From: Pseudomonadota bacterium
GTDB lineage: Bacteria; Pseudomonadota; Gammaproteobacteria; Xanthomonadales; Rhodanobacteraceae
Direction: 5' to 3'
Length of the DNA: 64,000 nt
Assembly (NCBI GenBank): GCA_021827205.1
Contig: JAKAWV010000001.1
Span: forward strand, 310,001 to 374,000
In this document: one piece after another, positions 9,105 to 19,208 of the stretch
Position numbering within the stretch: the first letter of the stretch is position 1
Layout of the letters: every line of letters starts with the position of its first letter
The notes under the pieces: generated by a model
Told to the model about the DNA's origin: nothing
The model's database searches: none
What the model saw: the letters and a program-made list of their open reading frames with translations, nothing else
Translations under genes and position numbers: made by a program

Positions 9105-10043
9105 CTACCCCCGCGTGCCGCAGCCGGCCAACTCCCCGATCACGGCATTCAGCGCCACCGGCCACGGCGGCAGATGCAGGGCGAAGGTTTGCTGCACGCG
9201 CGCGCAGTCCAGCACCGACCAGGCCGGGCGTTGCGCGCGGGTGGGATAGTCGGCTGTGGTGATTGCCTGTATCTCCGGCATGCGCGCGATCAGTTCGGCG
9301 CGCTGCGCCGACGTCAGCAGCGCCGTGGCGAAACCGTGCCAACTGGTGTGGCCGGCGGCGGTGAGGTGATACGTACCCCACGGTACATCGCTCCCGAACG
9401 TACCGCGCGGCGCGCTGCGTGCCACGATCGCGGCGGTGGCGTTGGCGATCAGGCGCGCCGGCGTGGGCGTGCCGAATTGGTCACTGACCACACGCAAGGT
9501 GTCGCGCTCGGCGGCGAGGCGCAGCATGGCGCGCAGGAAATTGCGACCGCGCGCGGCGTACACCCAGGCGGTGCGCAGGATCAGGTGCGGCGCGCCGCTG
9601 GCGCGCAACGCCTGTTCGCCGGCCAGTTTGCTGGCGCCATACACGCCCAGTGGCGCGGCCGCATCATCCTCGCGCCACGCGCGCTGGCCGCTGCCGTCGA
9701 ACACGTAATCGGTGGAGTAGTGGATCACCGGCACGCCGCGCGTGGCGGCCCAGCGCCCCAGCGTGTCCACGGCCTCGGCGTTGATGCGCCGTGCCAGCGC
9801 GGGCTCGTCCTCGGCGCGATCGACGGCGGTGTAGGCGGCGGCATTGACGATCAGATCCGGCGCGGCGTCATCCAGCAGCGCGCGCAGCACGGGCGCGGCG
9901 GCACCGAGGTCAGCCACGCGGCAGCGCGCGCCACCCGGCAGCGTGCCGTCGCGCGTGGCCGGCCACAGCGCGCCCAGCGGCCCCAGCGCGCGCATCAACT
10001 CGAAGCCGACCTGACCGCCCGCGCCCAGCAGCAGAATCTTCAT
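9105..10043 (-). CDS. rfbD: dTDP-4-dehydrorhamnose reductase
   Basis: Last enzyme of dTDP-L-rhamnose synthesis, reducing dTDP-4-keto-L-rhamnose with NAD(P)H. It has 312 residues; the Rossmann motif GAGGQVGFE is at residues 7-15. The catalytic YGASKLAGE motif and the substrate-site stretch HYSTDYVFDG are present. The ATG at 10043 overlaps the rfbC stop (ATGA). It ends with TAG close to the mobile-element end, without an evident terminator hairpin of its own. The order B-A-C-D on one strand, all with 4-base overlaps, shows a single translationally coupled unit. Confidence 0.94.
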   Translation of the reverse strand: MKILLLGAGGQVGFELMRALGPLGALWPATRDGTLPGGARCRVADLGAAAPVLRALLDDAAPDLIVNAAAYTAVDRAEDEPALARRINAEAVDTLGRWAATRGVPVIHYSTDYVFDGSGQRAWREDDAAAPLGVYGASKLAGEQALRASGAPHLILRTAWVYAARGRNFLRAMLRLAAERDTLRVVSDQFGTPTPARLIANATAAIVARSAPRGTFGSDVPWGTYHLTAAGHTSWHGFATALLTSAQRAELIARMPEIQAITTADYPTRAQRPAWSVLDCARVQQTFALHLPPWPVALNAVIGELAGCGTRG

Positions 10044-10597
10044 GCGCGGTATTCGGGCAGGCACGCGGCATCGATCTCGCGCAGGCGCGGGGCAGCGCTG
10101 TCCTTGGCCGAGAGCAGTGGCGCGTGCAGCGGCCAGGCGATGGCGAGTTCTTCGTCGTCCCAGCGCACGCTGGCGTCGGCGCTGGCGTCGTACAGCGTGG
10201 TGCACTGGTACATGAAGGTGGCGTGCGCGCTGAGCACGCAAAAGCCGTGCGCATAGCCTTCCGGAATCCAGAACAGGCGATGGTTTTCGGCGCCGAGGCT
10301 CGCCGCCGTCCAGCGCCCGAACGTGGGCGAGCCGCGGCGGATGTCCACGGCCACGTCCCAGACCTCGCCTTCGAGCACGCCGACCAGCTTGCCCTGTGCG
10401 CCCGGCCACTGATAATGCAGGCCGCGCAGCACGCCACGCGCCGAGCGCGAGACGTTGGTCTGCGCGAAGCGCAGATCCAGCCCCAGCGCGGCGAACTTGG
10501 CGGCGTGGAAGCTCTCGAAAAAATACCCGCGCGTGTCGCCATGCACATCCGGTTCGAGGACGCACACGCCGGGCAGCTCGGTGTCGATGCGCTTCAC
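10040..10597 (-). CDS. rfbC: dTDP-4-dehydrorhamnose 3,5-epimerase
   Basis: Cupin-fold epimerase converting dTDP-4-keto-6-deoxy-glucose to the L-rhamno form. It has 185 residues, usual for RmlC. Motifs: [26 protein letters not shown] with the catalytic histidine, and [13 protein letters not shown]. The start is a GTG at 10597; it forms a GTGA overlap with the rfbA stop, and the first residues [20 protein letters not shown] are where the family begins, so longer in-frame extensions are rejected. It overlaps rfbD by 4 bases. Confidence 0.93.
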   Translation of the reverse strand: MKRIDTELPGVCVLEPDVHGDTRGYFFESFHAAKFAALGLDLRFAQTNVSRSARGVLRGLHYQWPGAQGKLVGVLEGEVWDVAVDIRRGSPTFGRWTAASLGAENHRLFWIPEGYAHGFCVLSAHATFMYQCTTLYDASADASVRWDDEELAIAWPLHAPLLSAKDSAAPRLREIDAACLPEYRA

Positions 10598-11486
10598 TGT
10601 GGGCGCTCGGTTTCGCGGACCAGCGCCAGCAGATACTGGCCGTAACCGGTCTTGGCCAGCGGCGCGGCCAGACGTTCGAGCTGCGCGCGGTCGATCCAGC
10701 CGTTGAGGTACGCGATTTCCTCGGGGCAGCACACCTTCAGCCCCTGACGATTTTCGATGGTTTCGATGTAGTTGGACGCCTGCACCAGCGATTCGTGCGT
10801 GCCGGTATCCAGCCAGGCGTAGCCGCGGCCCAGTTTTTCCAGCATCAGCGTGCCGTCGCGCAGGTAGCAGCGGTTGAGATCGGTGATTTCCAGCTCGCCG
10901 CGCGGCGAGGGCTTCAGCGCCGCGGCGAAATCGCTGGCGCGACCGTCGTAGAAATACAGGCCGGTGACGGCATAGTTGGAGCGCGGCTGCGCGGGTTTTT
11001 CCTCAAGGCCAACGACGCGCCCGGTGGCGTCGAACTCGGCCACGCCATAGCGCTGCGGATCGCGCACCCAGTAGCCGAACACGGTAGCGCCCAGCGTGCG
11101 CGCGCCAGCGCCACGCAGTTGCTCGGTGAAGCCGTGGCCGTAGAACAGGTTGTCGCCCAGGATCAGGCACGAAGGCTGCCCGGCGACGAACTCGCGGCCG
11201 ATCAGGTACGCCTGCGCGAGGCCGTCGGGCGAGGGCTGCGCGGCGTATGCGAGGCGCATGCCCCACTGGCTGCCGTCGCCGAGCAGGCGCTGGAACATCG
11301 GCTGCTCGTGCGGTGTGTTGATGATCAGCACCTCGCGGATGCCGGCCAGCATCAGCGTGCCCAACGGGTAGTAGATCATCGGCTTGTCGTACACCGGCAG
11401 CAACTGCTTGCTGATCGCCTGCGTGATCGGATACAGCCGCGTGCCGGAGCCACCGGCCAGGATGATGCCCTTGCGGTTTTCCGTGT

Positions 11487-11490
<4 letters not shown>
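10594..11490 (-). CDS. rfbA: Glucose-1-phosphate thymidylyltransferase
   Basis: First enzyme of the dTDP-rhamnose pathway, joining dTTP and glucose-1-phosphate. It has 298 residues. The nucleotide-binding motif [13 protein letters not shown] follows the N-terminus, with [16 protein letters not shown] and the metal-site stretch LGDNLFYG downstream. The ATG at 11490 overlaps the rfbB stop by ATGA. The product supplies activated deoxysugar for the surface polysaccharide probably encoded in the 30-54 kb locus. Confidence 0.95.
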
Positions 11491-12544
<1,054 letters not shown>

Positions 12545-12548
<4 letters not shown>

Positions 12549-13225
12549 GCGCGGGAATCCTCACGGGCTGCGGGCGACGAGCCCGAGGAGGCCCATTGTG
12601 CCAGCGCGGCGGGGGACTCGACCAAGGCGTCGGCGCCGGCCCGCATCAACTCGGCGCGCGTGCCATAACCCCATAGCGCGCCCACCGCGCGTACGCCGCA
12701 AGCGCGTGCGCCTTCGATGTCGTAGTGGCGGTCGCCGAGCATGACCGCGTCCATCGCGGGTACCGCGAAATCGCGCAGCGCCTGTGCGATCTGCGCGGCT
12801 TTCTCGGAATGCGGACTGGTCTCGCTGACGCCATACACGGCGCTGAAGTTCTGGCCCCAAGGCGCGGCGTGCACGATCCGGCGCGCGTAGCGCTCGATCT
12901 TGCTGGTGACCACCGCCAGCCGCGCGCCACGGCCAGCGAGTTGTTGCAGCAACTCGGGGATGCCTGGATACACGCGGTGCCCGGTCCAGCCGTGCGCGGC
13001 GTAGTGCTCGCGGTACAGGGCGACGGCGGTTTCCACTGCGGCGGCACCGGGCAGCAGGCGCGCGAAGCTTTCGCGCAGTGGCGGGCCGATCCAGTCCGGC
13101 AGTCGCGCATCCGCCAGCGGCGCCCGTCCGACGCCGGCCAGCGCGTGGTCGATGCTGGCGTGGATGCCGGGCGCGGAATCGATCAGCGTGCCGTCGAGAT
13201 CGAACAGCCACAGGCTGGGCGGCAC
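12545..13225 (-). CDS. HAD-superfamily phosphatase, phosphoglycolate-phosphatase-like
   Basis: A 226-residue haloacid-dehalogenase hydrolase. Motif I is FDLDGTLIDS near the N-terminus, motif II is VVTSKIERYARR, and motif IV is MLGDRHYDIEGARACG; the helical cap between them is of the Gph/PGP type. The start is assigned to the GTG at 13225, 5 bases after the pgk stop, because the HAD motif follows within ten residues. It ends in an ATGA overlap with rfbB. The substrate is not shown by sequence. It is not GmhB, whose motifs and length differ, so it should not be counted as the missing heptose phosphatase. Confidence 0.85.
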
Positions 13226-13230
13226 CGGGC

Positions 13231-14409
13231 TCAGCTCCGCGCGCGCTGGCGCAGCGCGCTCACCGCGGGTAGCTCCTTGCCTTCGAGGAATTCCAGAAAC
13301 GCGCCGCCGCCGGTGGAGATGTAACCGACGCGATCGCCGATGCCGTACTTGTCCACCGCCGCCAGGGTGTCGCCACCGCCGGCGATGGAAAACGCCGGCG
13401 CGGTGGCGATGGCCTGCGCCAGCATCCGCGTGCCGTGGCCGAAGGCCTCGAACTCGAACACGCCGACCGGCCCGTTCCACAGCACCGTGCCGGCGCGCGC
13501 GATCAGCGCCGCGTAGTGCGCGGCGGTCTCGGGACCGATGTCGAGGATCATGTCGTCCGCGCCGACCGCGCGCACCGGCTTCACTGTGGCCGGCGCGTCG
13601 GCGGCGAAGCGCGGCGCCACCACCACGTCCACCGGCAGCGGCACGTCCGCGCCGCGCGCCTGCGCGCTGGCCAGCACGCGCCGCGCGGCTTCGATCAGAT
13701 CCGGCTCGCACAGCGATTTGCCCACCGGCAGGCCCTGCGCGGCGAGAAAGGTATTGGCGATACCGCCGCCGACGATGAGCTGATCGACCTTGCCGATGAG
13801 GTTCTCCAGCAGGGTCAGCTTGGTCGACACCTTGCTGCCGGCGACGATCGCCAGCAGCGGCTTGGCCGGGTGCTGCAATGCGCGGCCCAGCGCATCCAGC
13901 TCGGCCGCCAACAGCGGTCCGGCGCAGGCGATTTTCGCCGCCAGAATCACGCCGTGCGTCGAGGCCTGCGCGCGGTGCGCGGTGCCGAAGGCGTCCATGA
14001 CGAAGATGTCGCACAGCGCGGCGTACTTCGCCGCCAGCGTGGCGTCATCCTTGCCCTCGCCGGGATTCATGCGGCAGTTTTCCAGCAGCACGATCTCGCC
14101 GGGCGCGACCGCGACGCCATCCAGATAATCACGCTGCAAGCGTACCGGCCGGCCCAGCGCATGCCCGAGCCAGTCGGCCACCGGCGCCAGCGATTCGGTG
14201 GCCTCGAATACGCCCTCCCTGGGTCGGCCCAGATGCGACAGCACCAGCACGCGCGCTCCGGCATCGCGCGCCGCGCGCAACGTGGGCAGCGCGGCCTGCA
14301 GTCGCTGTGTGGAGGTGATGCGGCCGTCTTTCAGCGGTACGTTGAGGTCTTCCCGGATCAGCACGCGCTTGCCGCGCAGGTCGAGGTCGGTCATGCGGAG
14401 AAAGGTCAT
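13231..14409 (-). CDS. pgk: Phosphoglycerate kinase
   Basis: Glycolytic enzyme interconverting 1,3-bisphosphoglycerate and 3-phosphoglycerate with ATP synthesis. It has 392 residues, standard length. The N-terminal substrate site reads [16 protein letters not shown], then SHLGRPREG, and the hinge and nucleotide site include [17 protein letters not shown] and STGGGAFLE. The chosen ATG (14409) gives the usual start before MTDLDLRGK. It is followed 5 bases later by the HAD gene and then rfbB-A-C-D. The usual neighbours (gap, pyk, fba) are absent. The first 20 codons are duplicated about 220 bases upstream. Confidence 0.95.
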   Translation of the reverse strand: MTFLRMTDLDLRGKRVLIREDLNVPLKDGRITSTQRLQAALPTLRAARDAGARVLVLSHLGRPREGVFEATESLAPVADWLGHALGRPVRLQRDYLDGVAVAPGEIVLLENCRMNPGEGKDDATLAAKYAALCDIFVMDAFGTAHRAQASTHGVILAAKIACAGPLLAAELDALGRALQHPAKPLLAIVAGSKVSTKLTLLENLIGKVDQLIVGGGIANTFLAAQGLPVGKSLCEPDLIEAARRVLASAQARGADVPLPVDVVVAPRFAADAPATVKPVRAVGADDMILDIGPETAAHYAALIARAGTVLWNGPVGVFEFEAFGHGTRMLAQAIATAPAFSIAGGGDTLAAVDKYGIGDRVGYISTGGGAFLEFLEGKELPAVSALRQRARS

Positions 14410-14522
14410 GGGAGGGGTTCCAAGTCAGGGTTGGATGAGGGAGGGCAAGTGCGTGGGTCCGGGCGAGCAACCGTCCCTGGTGCGGTGCTCGGCCCGGCCA
14501 TCCTGGCCGTGCGCTCGCCGGC

Positions 14523-14548
14523 GCGCGCTGCTATTCAAAGCAGCGCGC
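14523..14548. terminator. Perfect 10-bp hairpin, possible terminator
   Basis: GCGCGCTGCT (14523-14532) pairs perfectly with AGCAGCGCGC (14539-14548) across a 6-base loop. There is no T-tract on either side, so it may stop transcription only weakly or be part of a repeat. It covers the stop codon of the duplicated pgk fragment. Confidence 0.45.
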
Positions 14549-14626
14549 CAAAGCCGCCGGCTCGCCTTCCCGGATCAGCACGCGCTTGCCGCGCAGGTCG
14601 AGGTCGGTCATGCGGAGGAAGTTCAT
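14531..14626 (-). pseudogene. Duplicated 5' fragment of pgk
   Basis: Bases 14567-14629 repeat 14350-14412, the start of pgk, with only two mismatches over 63 bases. The fragment would encode [20 protein letters not shown], then diverges and stops at 14531 after 31 codons. The similarity ends sharply on both sides. This is too short to be an enzyme. It could be the scar of an insertion that duplicated the pgk start, or a tandem duplication followed by deletion. The 150-base spacer between the copies holds no gene apart from the hairpin at 14523-14548. Confidence 0.8.
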
Positions 14627-14665
14627 GGGCGGTTTCCGGGTTGGGAGTTGCGCGGTATTCATGGT

Positions 14666-14718
14666 TCGTCATCTCCGCGCAGAGCCTGCCCCCGCGAAGG
14701 CGGGAGCGGAGATCCAGT
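14666..14718 (+). repeat. Dispersed CGCGCAGAGCCTGCCCCCGC repeat, copy 1
   Basis: This copy contains the block GCGCAGAGCCTGCCCCCGCG followed by AAGGCGGG, an imperfect palindrome that recurs at 26406, 32512 and 49086. It lies in the gap between pgk and the divergent maiA. The remainder of the 14410-14906 gap shows no gene other than the pgk scrap. Confidence 0.8.
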
Positions 14719-14906
14719 GTCTGTCGCTGCTGAACGATTATGGATGGTCCACCCCATGGCACGGCGTTCGGGTCTGCGCAACGGACACAAGGCGCGCAGT
14801 CTCGCAATTGCTGCAGTGCAACTGCAAATCGCGCTACGCACGGCGGCGTGCGCGTGATTCAATGCGCGATGCGCGGCGCAGCCGCCGTTTTCATCCGAGG
14901 TGATCC

Positions 14907-15572
14907 ATGAGCAGTCCGCTGGTTCTGTACAGCTATTGGCGTTCCAGCGCCGCGTTTCGCGTGCGCATCGCACTCAACCTCAAGGGGCTGGCTTACGAGC
15001 TGCGCACGGTCAATCTGGTCGCCGGCGAGGGCGAGCAGCACAACGCCGAGTACCGCCGGCTCAATCCGCAGGGGCTGGTGCCCACGCTGCTTGATGGTGA
15101 GCGTGTGTTTCGCCAGTCGCTGGCGATCATCGAGTATCTGGACGAGGCCTACGACGGCGAGAGCAAGCTGCTGCCGCCGGTGGCGCGCGACCGTGCGCGC
15201 GTGCGCGCGATCGCGCTGGGCATCGCCTGCGACATGCATCCGCTGGGCAACCAGCGCGTGCTGAAGTATCTCGATCGCGAGTTCGCCGTGCCCGAGGTCG
15301 AGCGCCAGCGCTGGATGCAGCACTGGATCGGCAGCGGTTTCGAGGCGCTGGAAACGACCTTGGCCGAGCACCCGTCCACCGGCAGTTTCTGCGAGGCCGA
15401 TCGCCCCACGCTGGCCGACTGCTGCCTGGTGCCGCAGGTGTTCAGCGCGCAGCGCTGGGGCGTGGACATGACGCCGTTTCCCACCGTGCGCCGCATCCAC
15501 GCCGCTTGCATGGCGCTGGATGCGTTTCGCCGCGCCGCGCCGGATGCGCAGCCGGACGCACCGAGGGGATGA
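14907..15572 (+). CDS. maiA: Maleylacetoacetate isomerase (zeta-class GST)
   Basis: Glutathione-dependent isomerase of tyrosine/homogentisate breakdown, turning maleylacetoacetate into fumarylacetoacetate. It has 221 residues with an N-terminal thioredoxin-like domain (to about residue 85) and a helical C-terminal domain. The zeta-class active site normally reads SSCSWRVRIAL; here it is SSAAFRVRIAL, with the serines kept and the cysteine replaced. NPQGLVPTL and the QSLAIIEYL glutathione-binding motif are present. RBS AGGTGA sits before the ATG. HmgA and FahA, the usual partners, are not in the window. Confidence 0.88.
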   Translation: MSSPLVLYSYWRSSAAFRVRIALNLKGLAYELRTVNLVAGEGEQHNAEYRRLNPQGLVPTLLDGERVFRQSLAIIEYLDEAYDGESKLLPPVARDRARVRAIALGIACDMHPLGNQRVLKYLDREFAVPEVERQRWMQHWIGSGFEALETTLAEHPSTGSFCEADRPTLADCCLVPQVFSAQRWGVDMTPFPTVRRIHAACMALDAFRRAAPDAQPDAPRG

Positions 15573-15739
15573 CTCCCCGCGATTCCAGGATGGGATCCGG
15601 AACTGGCCTGTTGCGTCCGTACCCCGCAGTCGAGCCCTCGTCGTGGGGTCATCCCGGACGGCACCCCTTCTTTTGACGTCATTCCGGCCGGTGCGCAGCG
15701 TCGAGCCGGGAGCCGGCGGCGTTCCGGGCCGATCGCGCA

Positions 15740-16717
15740 TCACCCGCGCGGATGATGCCGTGCGTGCAGGCGCTTGAGGCCCTCGCGCGCGACCAGGGTG
15801 TAGATCTGCGTGGTCGACAGGCTGGCGTGGCCGAGCAGCATCTGCACGGCGCGCAGGTCGGCGCCGTGGTTGAGCAGGTGCGTGGCGAAGGCGTGGCGCA
15901 GCACGTGCGGCGAGATGCGTTGCGCGGGGATGCCGGCCTTGCGCGCGTGGCGCTTGATCAGTGTCCACGCCATTTGCCGGGTCATGCCGCTGGCGCGGCG
16001 CGTGAGCAGCAGCGCCTCGGGCCGACGCGCGCCGGCCAGCAGCGGGCGCGCCTCGCGCAGATAGCGCTCCAGCCAATCCATCGCCACCTCGCCGATCGGT
16101 ACCAGACGTTCGCGCCCGCCCTTGCCGTCGATGCGCAGCACGCCCTGGCGCAGGTTGAGCGCGGCCAGCGGCAGATTGACCAGCTCGCTGACGCGCAGGC
16201 CGCAGGCGTACATCAACTCCAGCAGGGTGCGATCGCGCAGGCCCAGCGGCGTGGCGATGTCGGGCGCGGCCAGCAAGGACTCGATCTCGCGCTCGCCCAG
16301 CGCCTTGGGCAAGCCGCGCGGCAGCTTGGGCGAATCCAGCAGCGCGGTGGGATCTTCGCCGCCGCCGTTGGCCTTCAGGCGCGCGGCGTGGAAGCGGCGC
16401 AAGGTCGAGATCAGGCGCGCGTTGCTGCGCGCCTTGAGCCCGCGCGCGCCGCGTTCGCCGAGGTAGCGCAGGATCGCCTCGCGTCCGACCTCGCCAAGCG
16501 CGATGCCTTGCGGCGCCAGCCAGCGCGCGAAGCTGCCCAGATCGTTGCGATACGCGGCCAGGGTGCGATCGGCCAGCCCGTCCTCGGCCCACAATTGTTC
16601 CAGAAAACGCTCGATGTCGGCTTGATCGGCGGCTGTCAGCGCGGTGGGCGCGGGCTTGCCGCGCGGCGCGGTGTGGGGTGTCGTGCGCGTGGTTGCGCGG
16701 CGTGCGTCGGATTCCAT
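15740..16717 (-). CDS. xerD: Site-specific tyrosine recombinase XerD
   Basis: Recombinase that with XerC resolves chromosome dimers at dif. It has 325 residues, slightly long because of a roughly 25-residue basic N-terminal extension. The catalytic set is complete: Arg175 in CGLRVSELV, Lys199 in DGKGGRERLVP, His271 and Arg274 in HVLRHAFATHLL, His297 in LLGHASLSTTQ and the nucleophile Tyr306. The C-terminal RLHARHHPRG fits XerD rather than XerC. It diverges from the RDD gene across 47 bases. It is a housekeeping gene and does not mark an integron or prophage here. Confidence 0.93.
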   Translation of the reverse strand: MESDARRATTRTTPHTAPRGKPAPTALTAADQADIERFLEQLWAEDGLADRTLAAYRNDLGSFARWLAPQGIALGEVGREAILRYLGERGARGLKARSNARLISTLRRFHAARLKANGGGEDPTALLDSPKLPRGLPKALGEREIESLLAAPDIATPLGLRDRTLLELMYACGLRVSELVNLPLAALNLRQGVLRIDGKGGRERLVPIGEVAMDWLERYLREARPLLAGARRPEALLLTRRASGMTRQMAWTLIKRHARKAGIPAQRISPHVLRHAFATHLLNHGADLRAVQMLLGHASLSTTQIYTLVAREGLKRLHARHHPRG

Positions 16718-16764
16718 GGCAGGATGCTGGCCCCGGCGCGCGCGCGCCGCAAGCCGGTCCCGGC

Positions 16765-17268
16765 ATGTCGATCACCACACCGCAGCCAGCCTCGATCCCG
16801 CGCCGTCTCGCCGCGTTGCTGTACGACTTGTTGATCGTGCTCGCGCTGTTGCTGGTGGTGGCGCTGTCCGCGCAACTGGCCACGCAGGCGCGGCTGATCG
16901 GCATGCACGGTGGCCATGCGCAGGTGCCGCTGCTGTATCAACTGCTGCAACTGTGCGTGGTGTGCGCCTACTTCGTGCTGTCGTGGACGCTGGGTGGGCA
17001 AACCATCGGTGCGCGCGCCTGGCGCCTGCGCGTGGTCGCGGTCGGCACGTCCGCTGCGCCGCGCAGCGGGCGCGCGCTGCTGCGCGCCGGTAGCGCAGCG
17101 CTGCCATTGCTGGCATTGCTGCTGGGTTATCTGTGGGCGCCGCGCGCGGCCGTGCTGGCGGTCGCCGCGCTGTGGCTGATCGACTACGCGGCGCTGCTGT
17201 TCGATCGCGCGCGGCGCACGCTGCACGATCGATTCAGCGGCACGCAGGTGGTGCGCTTGCCGCACTGA
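16765..17268 (+). CDS. RDD-family inner-membrane protein
   Basis: A 167-residue membrane protein. It begins with IPRRLAALLYDLLIVLALLL, the arginine and aspartate (RRLAALLYD) that give the family its name, within the first transmembrane segment. Further hydrophobic segments lie near residues 55-75, 105-125 and 128-145. The ATG at 16765 is chosen because the RDD motif follows directly. Function is not known for the family; transport has been proposed. It is divergent from xerD, a pairing also seen in other Xanthomonadales. Confidence 0.85.
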   Translation: MSITTPQPASIPRRLAALLYDLLIVLALLLVVALSAQLATQARLIGMHGGHAQVPLLYQLLQLCVVCAYFVLSWTLGGQTIGARAWRLRVVAVGTSAAPRSGRALLRAGSAALPLLALLLGYLWAPRAAVLAVAALWLIDYAALLFDRARRTLHDRFSGTQVVRLPH

Positions 17269-17281
17269 GAGGCGCGTGATC

Positions 17282-17857
17282 TCAGCCGCCCGGCGCCAGC
17301 TTCAAGACGCCGTGCACCGCCACATCCAGGCCGATCGCGCTGGCGCTGGCCCACTGCCCGCCGCCCACGTCAAAAGCCAGGCGCGGTACCGTGGCGTCGA
17401 GCGTCAGCAGCGCGTTCTTGCCTTGCATGCTGAAGCGCAGGCTCAGCGGCACCGGTTTGCTCACCCCGCGCAGCGTCAGCGTGCCCTGCGCGCGGTAGCT
17501 TCCAGCGGGACCGTCGGGCTGGCACTGGCCGCCCTGGTAATGCGCCTGCGGAAAATGCGCGACGTCGAAGAAATCCGCCGTGGGCAGCATCTTGTCGCGG
17601 TCGGCGTTGTCGGTATCCGCGCTGGCGAGCTGGATGCTCGCCTGCAGCGTGCAGGCCTGCGGGTGCGCCGGATCGAATGCGATGACCGCAGTGAACTGCC
17701 TGAACTGGCCGCTGAACCGCGCGCCCTCGAAGGTGGTGCCGAAACCCAGCGTACTGCCCGGCTGCAGCGCCCAGCTCTGCGCCTGCGCGGCGGGTGCCAG
17801 CAGCGTGGCGAGCAGCATCGCGAACGCTGCGGTGGAACGACTCTGCAAGCGCTTCAT
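17282..17857 (-). CDS. YceI-like periplasmic lipid-binding protein (downstream copy)
   Basis: A secreted 191-residue lipocalin-like protein. Residues 1-26 form a signal peptide ending in APAAQAQ. The mature part has the YceI pattern: starting GSTLGFGTTFEGARFSGQF, then ADFFDVAHFPQAHY and GTLTLRGVSKPV. YceI proteins bind polyisoprenoid or amphiphilic ligands in the periplasm. The ATG at 17857 has GGAGAT upstream and an ATGA overlap with the cytochrome b561 gene. Its companion at 18435-19070 is a divergent paralogue; the sandwich YceI-b561-YceI suggests a quinone- or lipid-related redox job, by inference. Confidence 0.88.
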   Translation of the reverse strand: MKRLQSRSTAAFAMLLATLLAPAAQAQSWALQPGSTLGFGTTFEGARFSGQFRQFTAVIAFDPAHPQACTLQASIQLASADTDNADRDKMLPTADFFDVAHFPQAHYQGGQCQPDGPAGSYRAQGTLTLRGVSKPVPLSLRFSMQGKNALLTLDATVPRLAFDVGGGQWASASAIGLDVAVHGVLKLAPGG

Positions 17858-18438
17858 GGGGTATCTCCTCGGGTATTCGATACGCGGCTGCGGTAGCGCC
17901 ACGGCAGCATGCGCGCGAGCACCGTGTCGCGATGCCGGAAGTGATGATCCAGCGCCGCCATGACATGCAGCACCACCACCACCGCCAGCACCCAGAACGC
18001 GATCTCGTGCACGCTCAGCGCCACGTGCGCCAGCGACTTGGAAACCGGCGCGATCGCCGGCAATTGCAGCAGCCCGAACCAGGGCAGCGGAAATCCCGAG
18101 GCCGAGTTGTAGACCCAGCCCGAGATCGGCACCGCCAGCAGCAGCAGATACAGCAGCGCGTGGCTGGCGTGCGCCGCGCCCACCTGCCAGCGCGGCATGT
18201 CCGCCGGATAGTGCGGGTGGCGATCGAACAGCCGCCACAGCAGGCGCAGCAGCACCAGCGCCAGCACGGTCACGCCCAGCGCCTTGTGCAGCAGATACAC
18301 CTTGAGCTGGGCCATGCCCAGCGGCATGTCGACCATGTACAAGCCGATGCCGGCCAGCGCGAAGATGCCCAGCGCCACCAGCCAGTGGAATGTCTTGGCG
18401 ATGATGCCCCAGTGGTGCGCAGTGCTGCGCCAGTTCAT
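17854..18438 (-). CDS. Cytochrome b561
   Basis: A 194-residue inner-membrane di-haem cytochrome of the CybB family. Four hydrophobic segments are visible (about residues 14-34, 45-65, 87-107 and 140-160). Haem-ligand histidines are candidates in AKTFHWLVA, LLHKALG, AAHASHALLYLL and ALSVHEIAFWVLAV plus VLHVMAALDHH. It is coupled on both sides by ATGA overlaps, to one YceI gene upstream and one downstream. Family members pass electrons between quinol and periplasmic acceptors; the acceptor here is unknown. Confidence 0.9.
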   Translation of the reverse strand: MNWRSTAHHWGIIAKTFHWLVALGIFALAGIGLYMVDMPLGMAQLKVYLLHKALGVTVLALVLLRLLWRLFDRHPHYPADMPRWQVGAAHASHALLYLLLLAVPISGWVYNSASGFPLPWFGLLQLPAIAPVSKSLAHVALSVHEIAFWVLAVVVVLHVMAALDHHFRHRDTVLARMLPWRYRSRVSNTRGDTP

Positions 18439-19070
18439 CGTCGCGCGGCTCCTGGCTTGGACACCGCCACGGCGCGCTGGTAATCGCGTTCGGCACCGCC
18501 ATCCTCGATGCCTTCGATTTCCAGCAGCACTTTCACTTTCACTCCCACGACGCTGTCGAACGCATCCATGCCCCACAGTTTGCGGTCCAGCGTGGCGATG
18601 CCGGTAAAGCCGGCCACCGTGTGCAGGCCGAAAATGGTGAATGCGCGCTTGTTGAAGCGGAACGGAAACGCCAGACCCTCGGTGTGACCGCGCAGGGTGA
18701 GCTGGCCATAGAGGATGCCGGTGTCCGGCCCGGTCTTCTCCACCGAGGTACTGACGAAGTGCGCATATGGGTGCGCCTTGGCGTCGAGGAAATCCGTGCC
18801 GGCCACCACGCGGTCCCAACCCCCGTCATCCATGTCCACCGAGCCCAGCGCGATATCGGCCACGACTTGCGATGCGGCCCAGTTTTTTTGATCGAAGCGA
18901 AACCAGCCGCGCGCGATTTTCAGCCGTCCCACGGCGTCGCTGTAACCGTCGTGATCGACGAAAAACACCACCGCGCTATGCACCGGATCGAAGCGGTACT
19001 CGGCCGCCCGCGTCAGCGGCGCCAGCAGGCAGCCGAGCAACAGCAGGTAGCGCAGTCTTGGCGCTCGCAT
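18435..19070 (-). CDS. YceI-like periplasmic protein (upstream copy)
   Basis: About 211 residues with a signal peptide (MRAPRLRYLLLLGCLLAPL, cleavage near TRAAE). The mature protein begins YRFDPVHSAVVFFVDHDGYS, the standard YceI opening, and has SVDMDDGGWDRVVAGTDFL and GQLTLRGHTEGLAFPF. The ATG at 19070 is chosen for the signal peptide; in-frame ATGs upstream (to 19109) would add a poorly hydrophobic extension. It is the first gene of the three-gene operon and ends in an ATGA overlap with cytochrome b561. The divergent sensor-kinase gene starts 138 bases away. Confidence 0.88.
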   Translation of the reverse strand: MRAPRLRYLLLLGCLLAPLTRAAEYRFDPVHSAVVFFVDHDGYSDAVGRLKIARGWFRFDQKNWAASQVVADIALGSVDMDDGGWDRVVAGTDFLDAKAHPYAHFVSTSVEKTGPDTGILYGQLTLRGHTEGLAFPFRFNKRAFTIFGLHTVAGFTGIATLDRKLWGMDAFDSVVGVKVKVLLEIEGIEDGGAERDYQRAVAVSKPGAARR

Positions 19071-19208
19071 CGCGGGTTCCGTGGCTGAAACTCCGCGCAT
19101 TATGGCCATGCCAGCGTGTGCGGGCGGTGAACAGTGATTTCACGGCACGCGCCCGGCGTCCGCCCGACCCGGCGTGGGTGATGGCATCATGCCGGCGCAG
19201 GGAGACCT

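Noticed and set aside
8154-10256. A 700-codon plus-strand frame through the repeat element and rfbD
   Set aside because: It crosses the inverted-repeat element and runs antisense to rfbD and rfbC; there is no recognisable protein feature.
15740-16717. XerD as integrase of a mobile element
   Set aside because: It has the full XerD motif set and a normal housekeeping neighbour; no attachment sites or cargo lie next to it.
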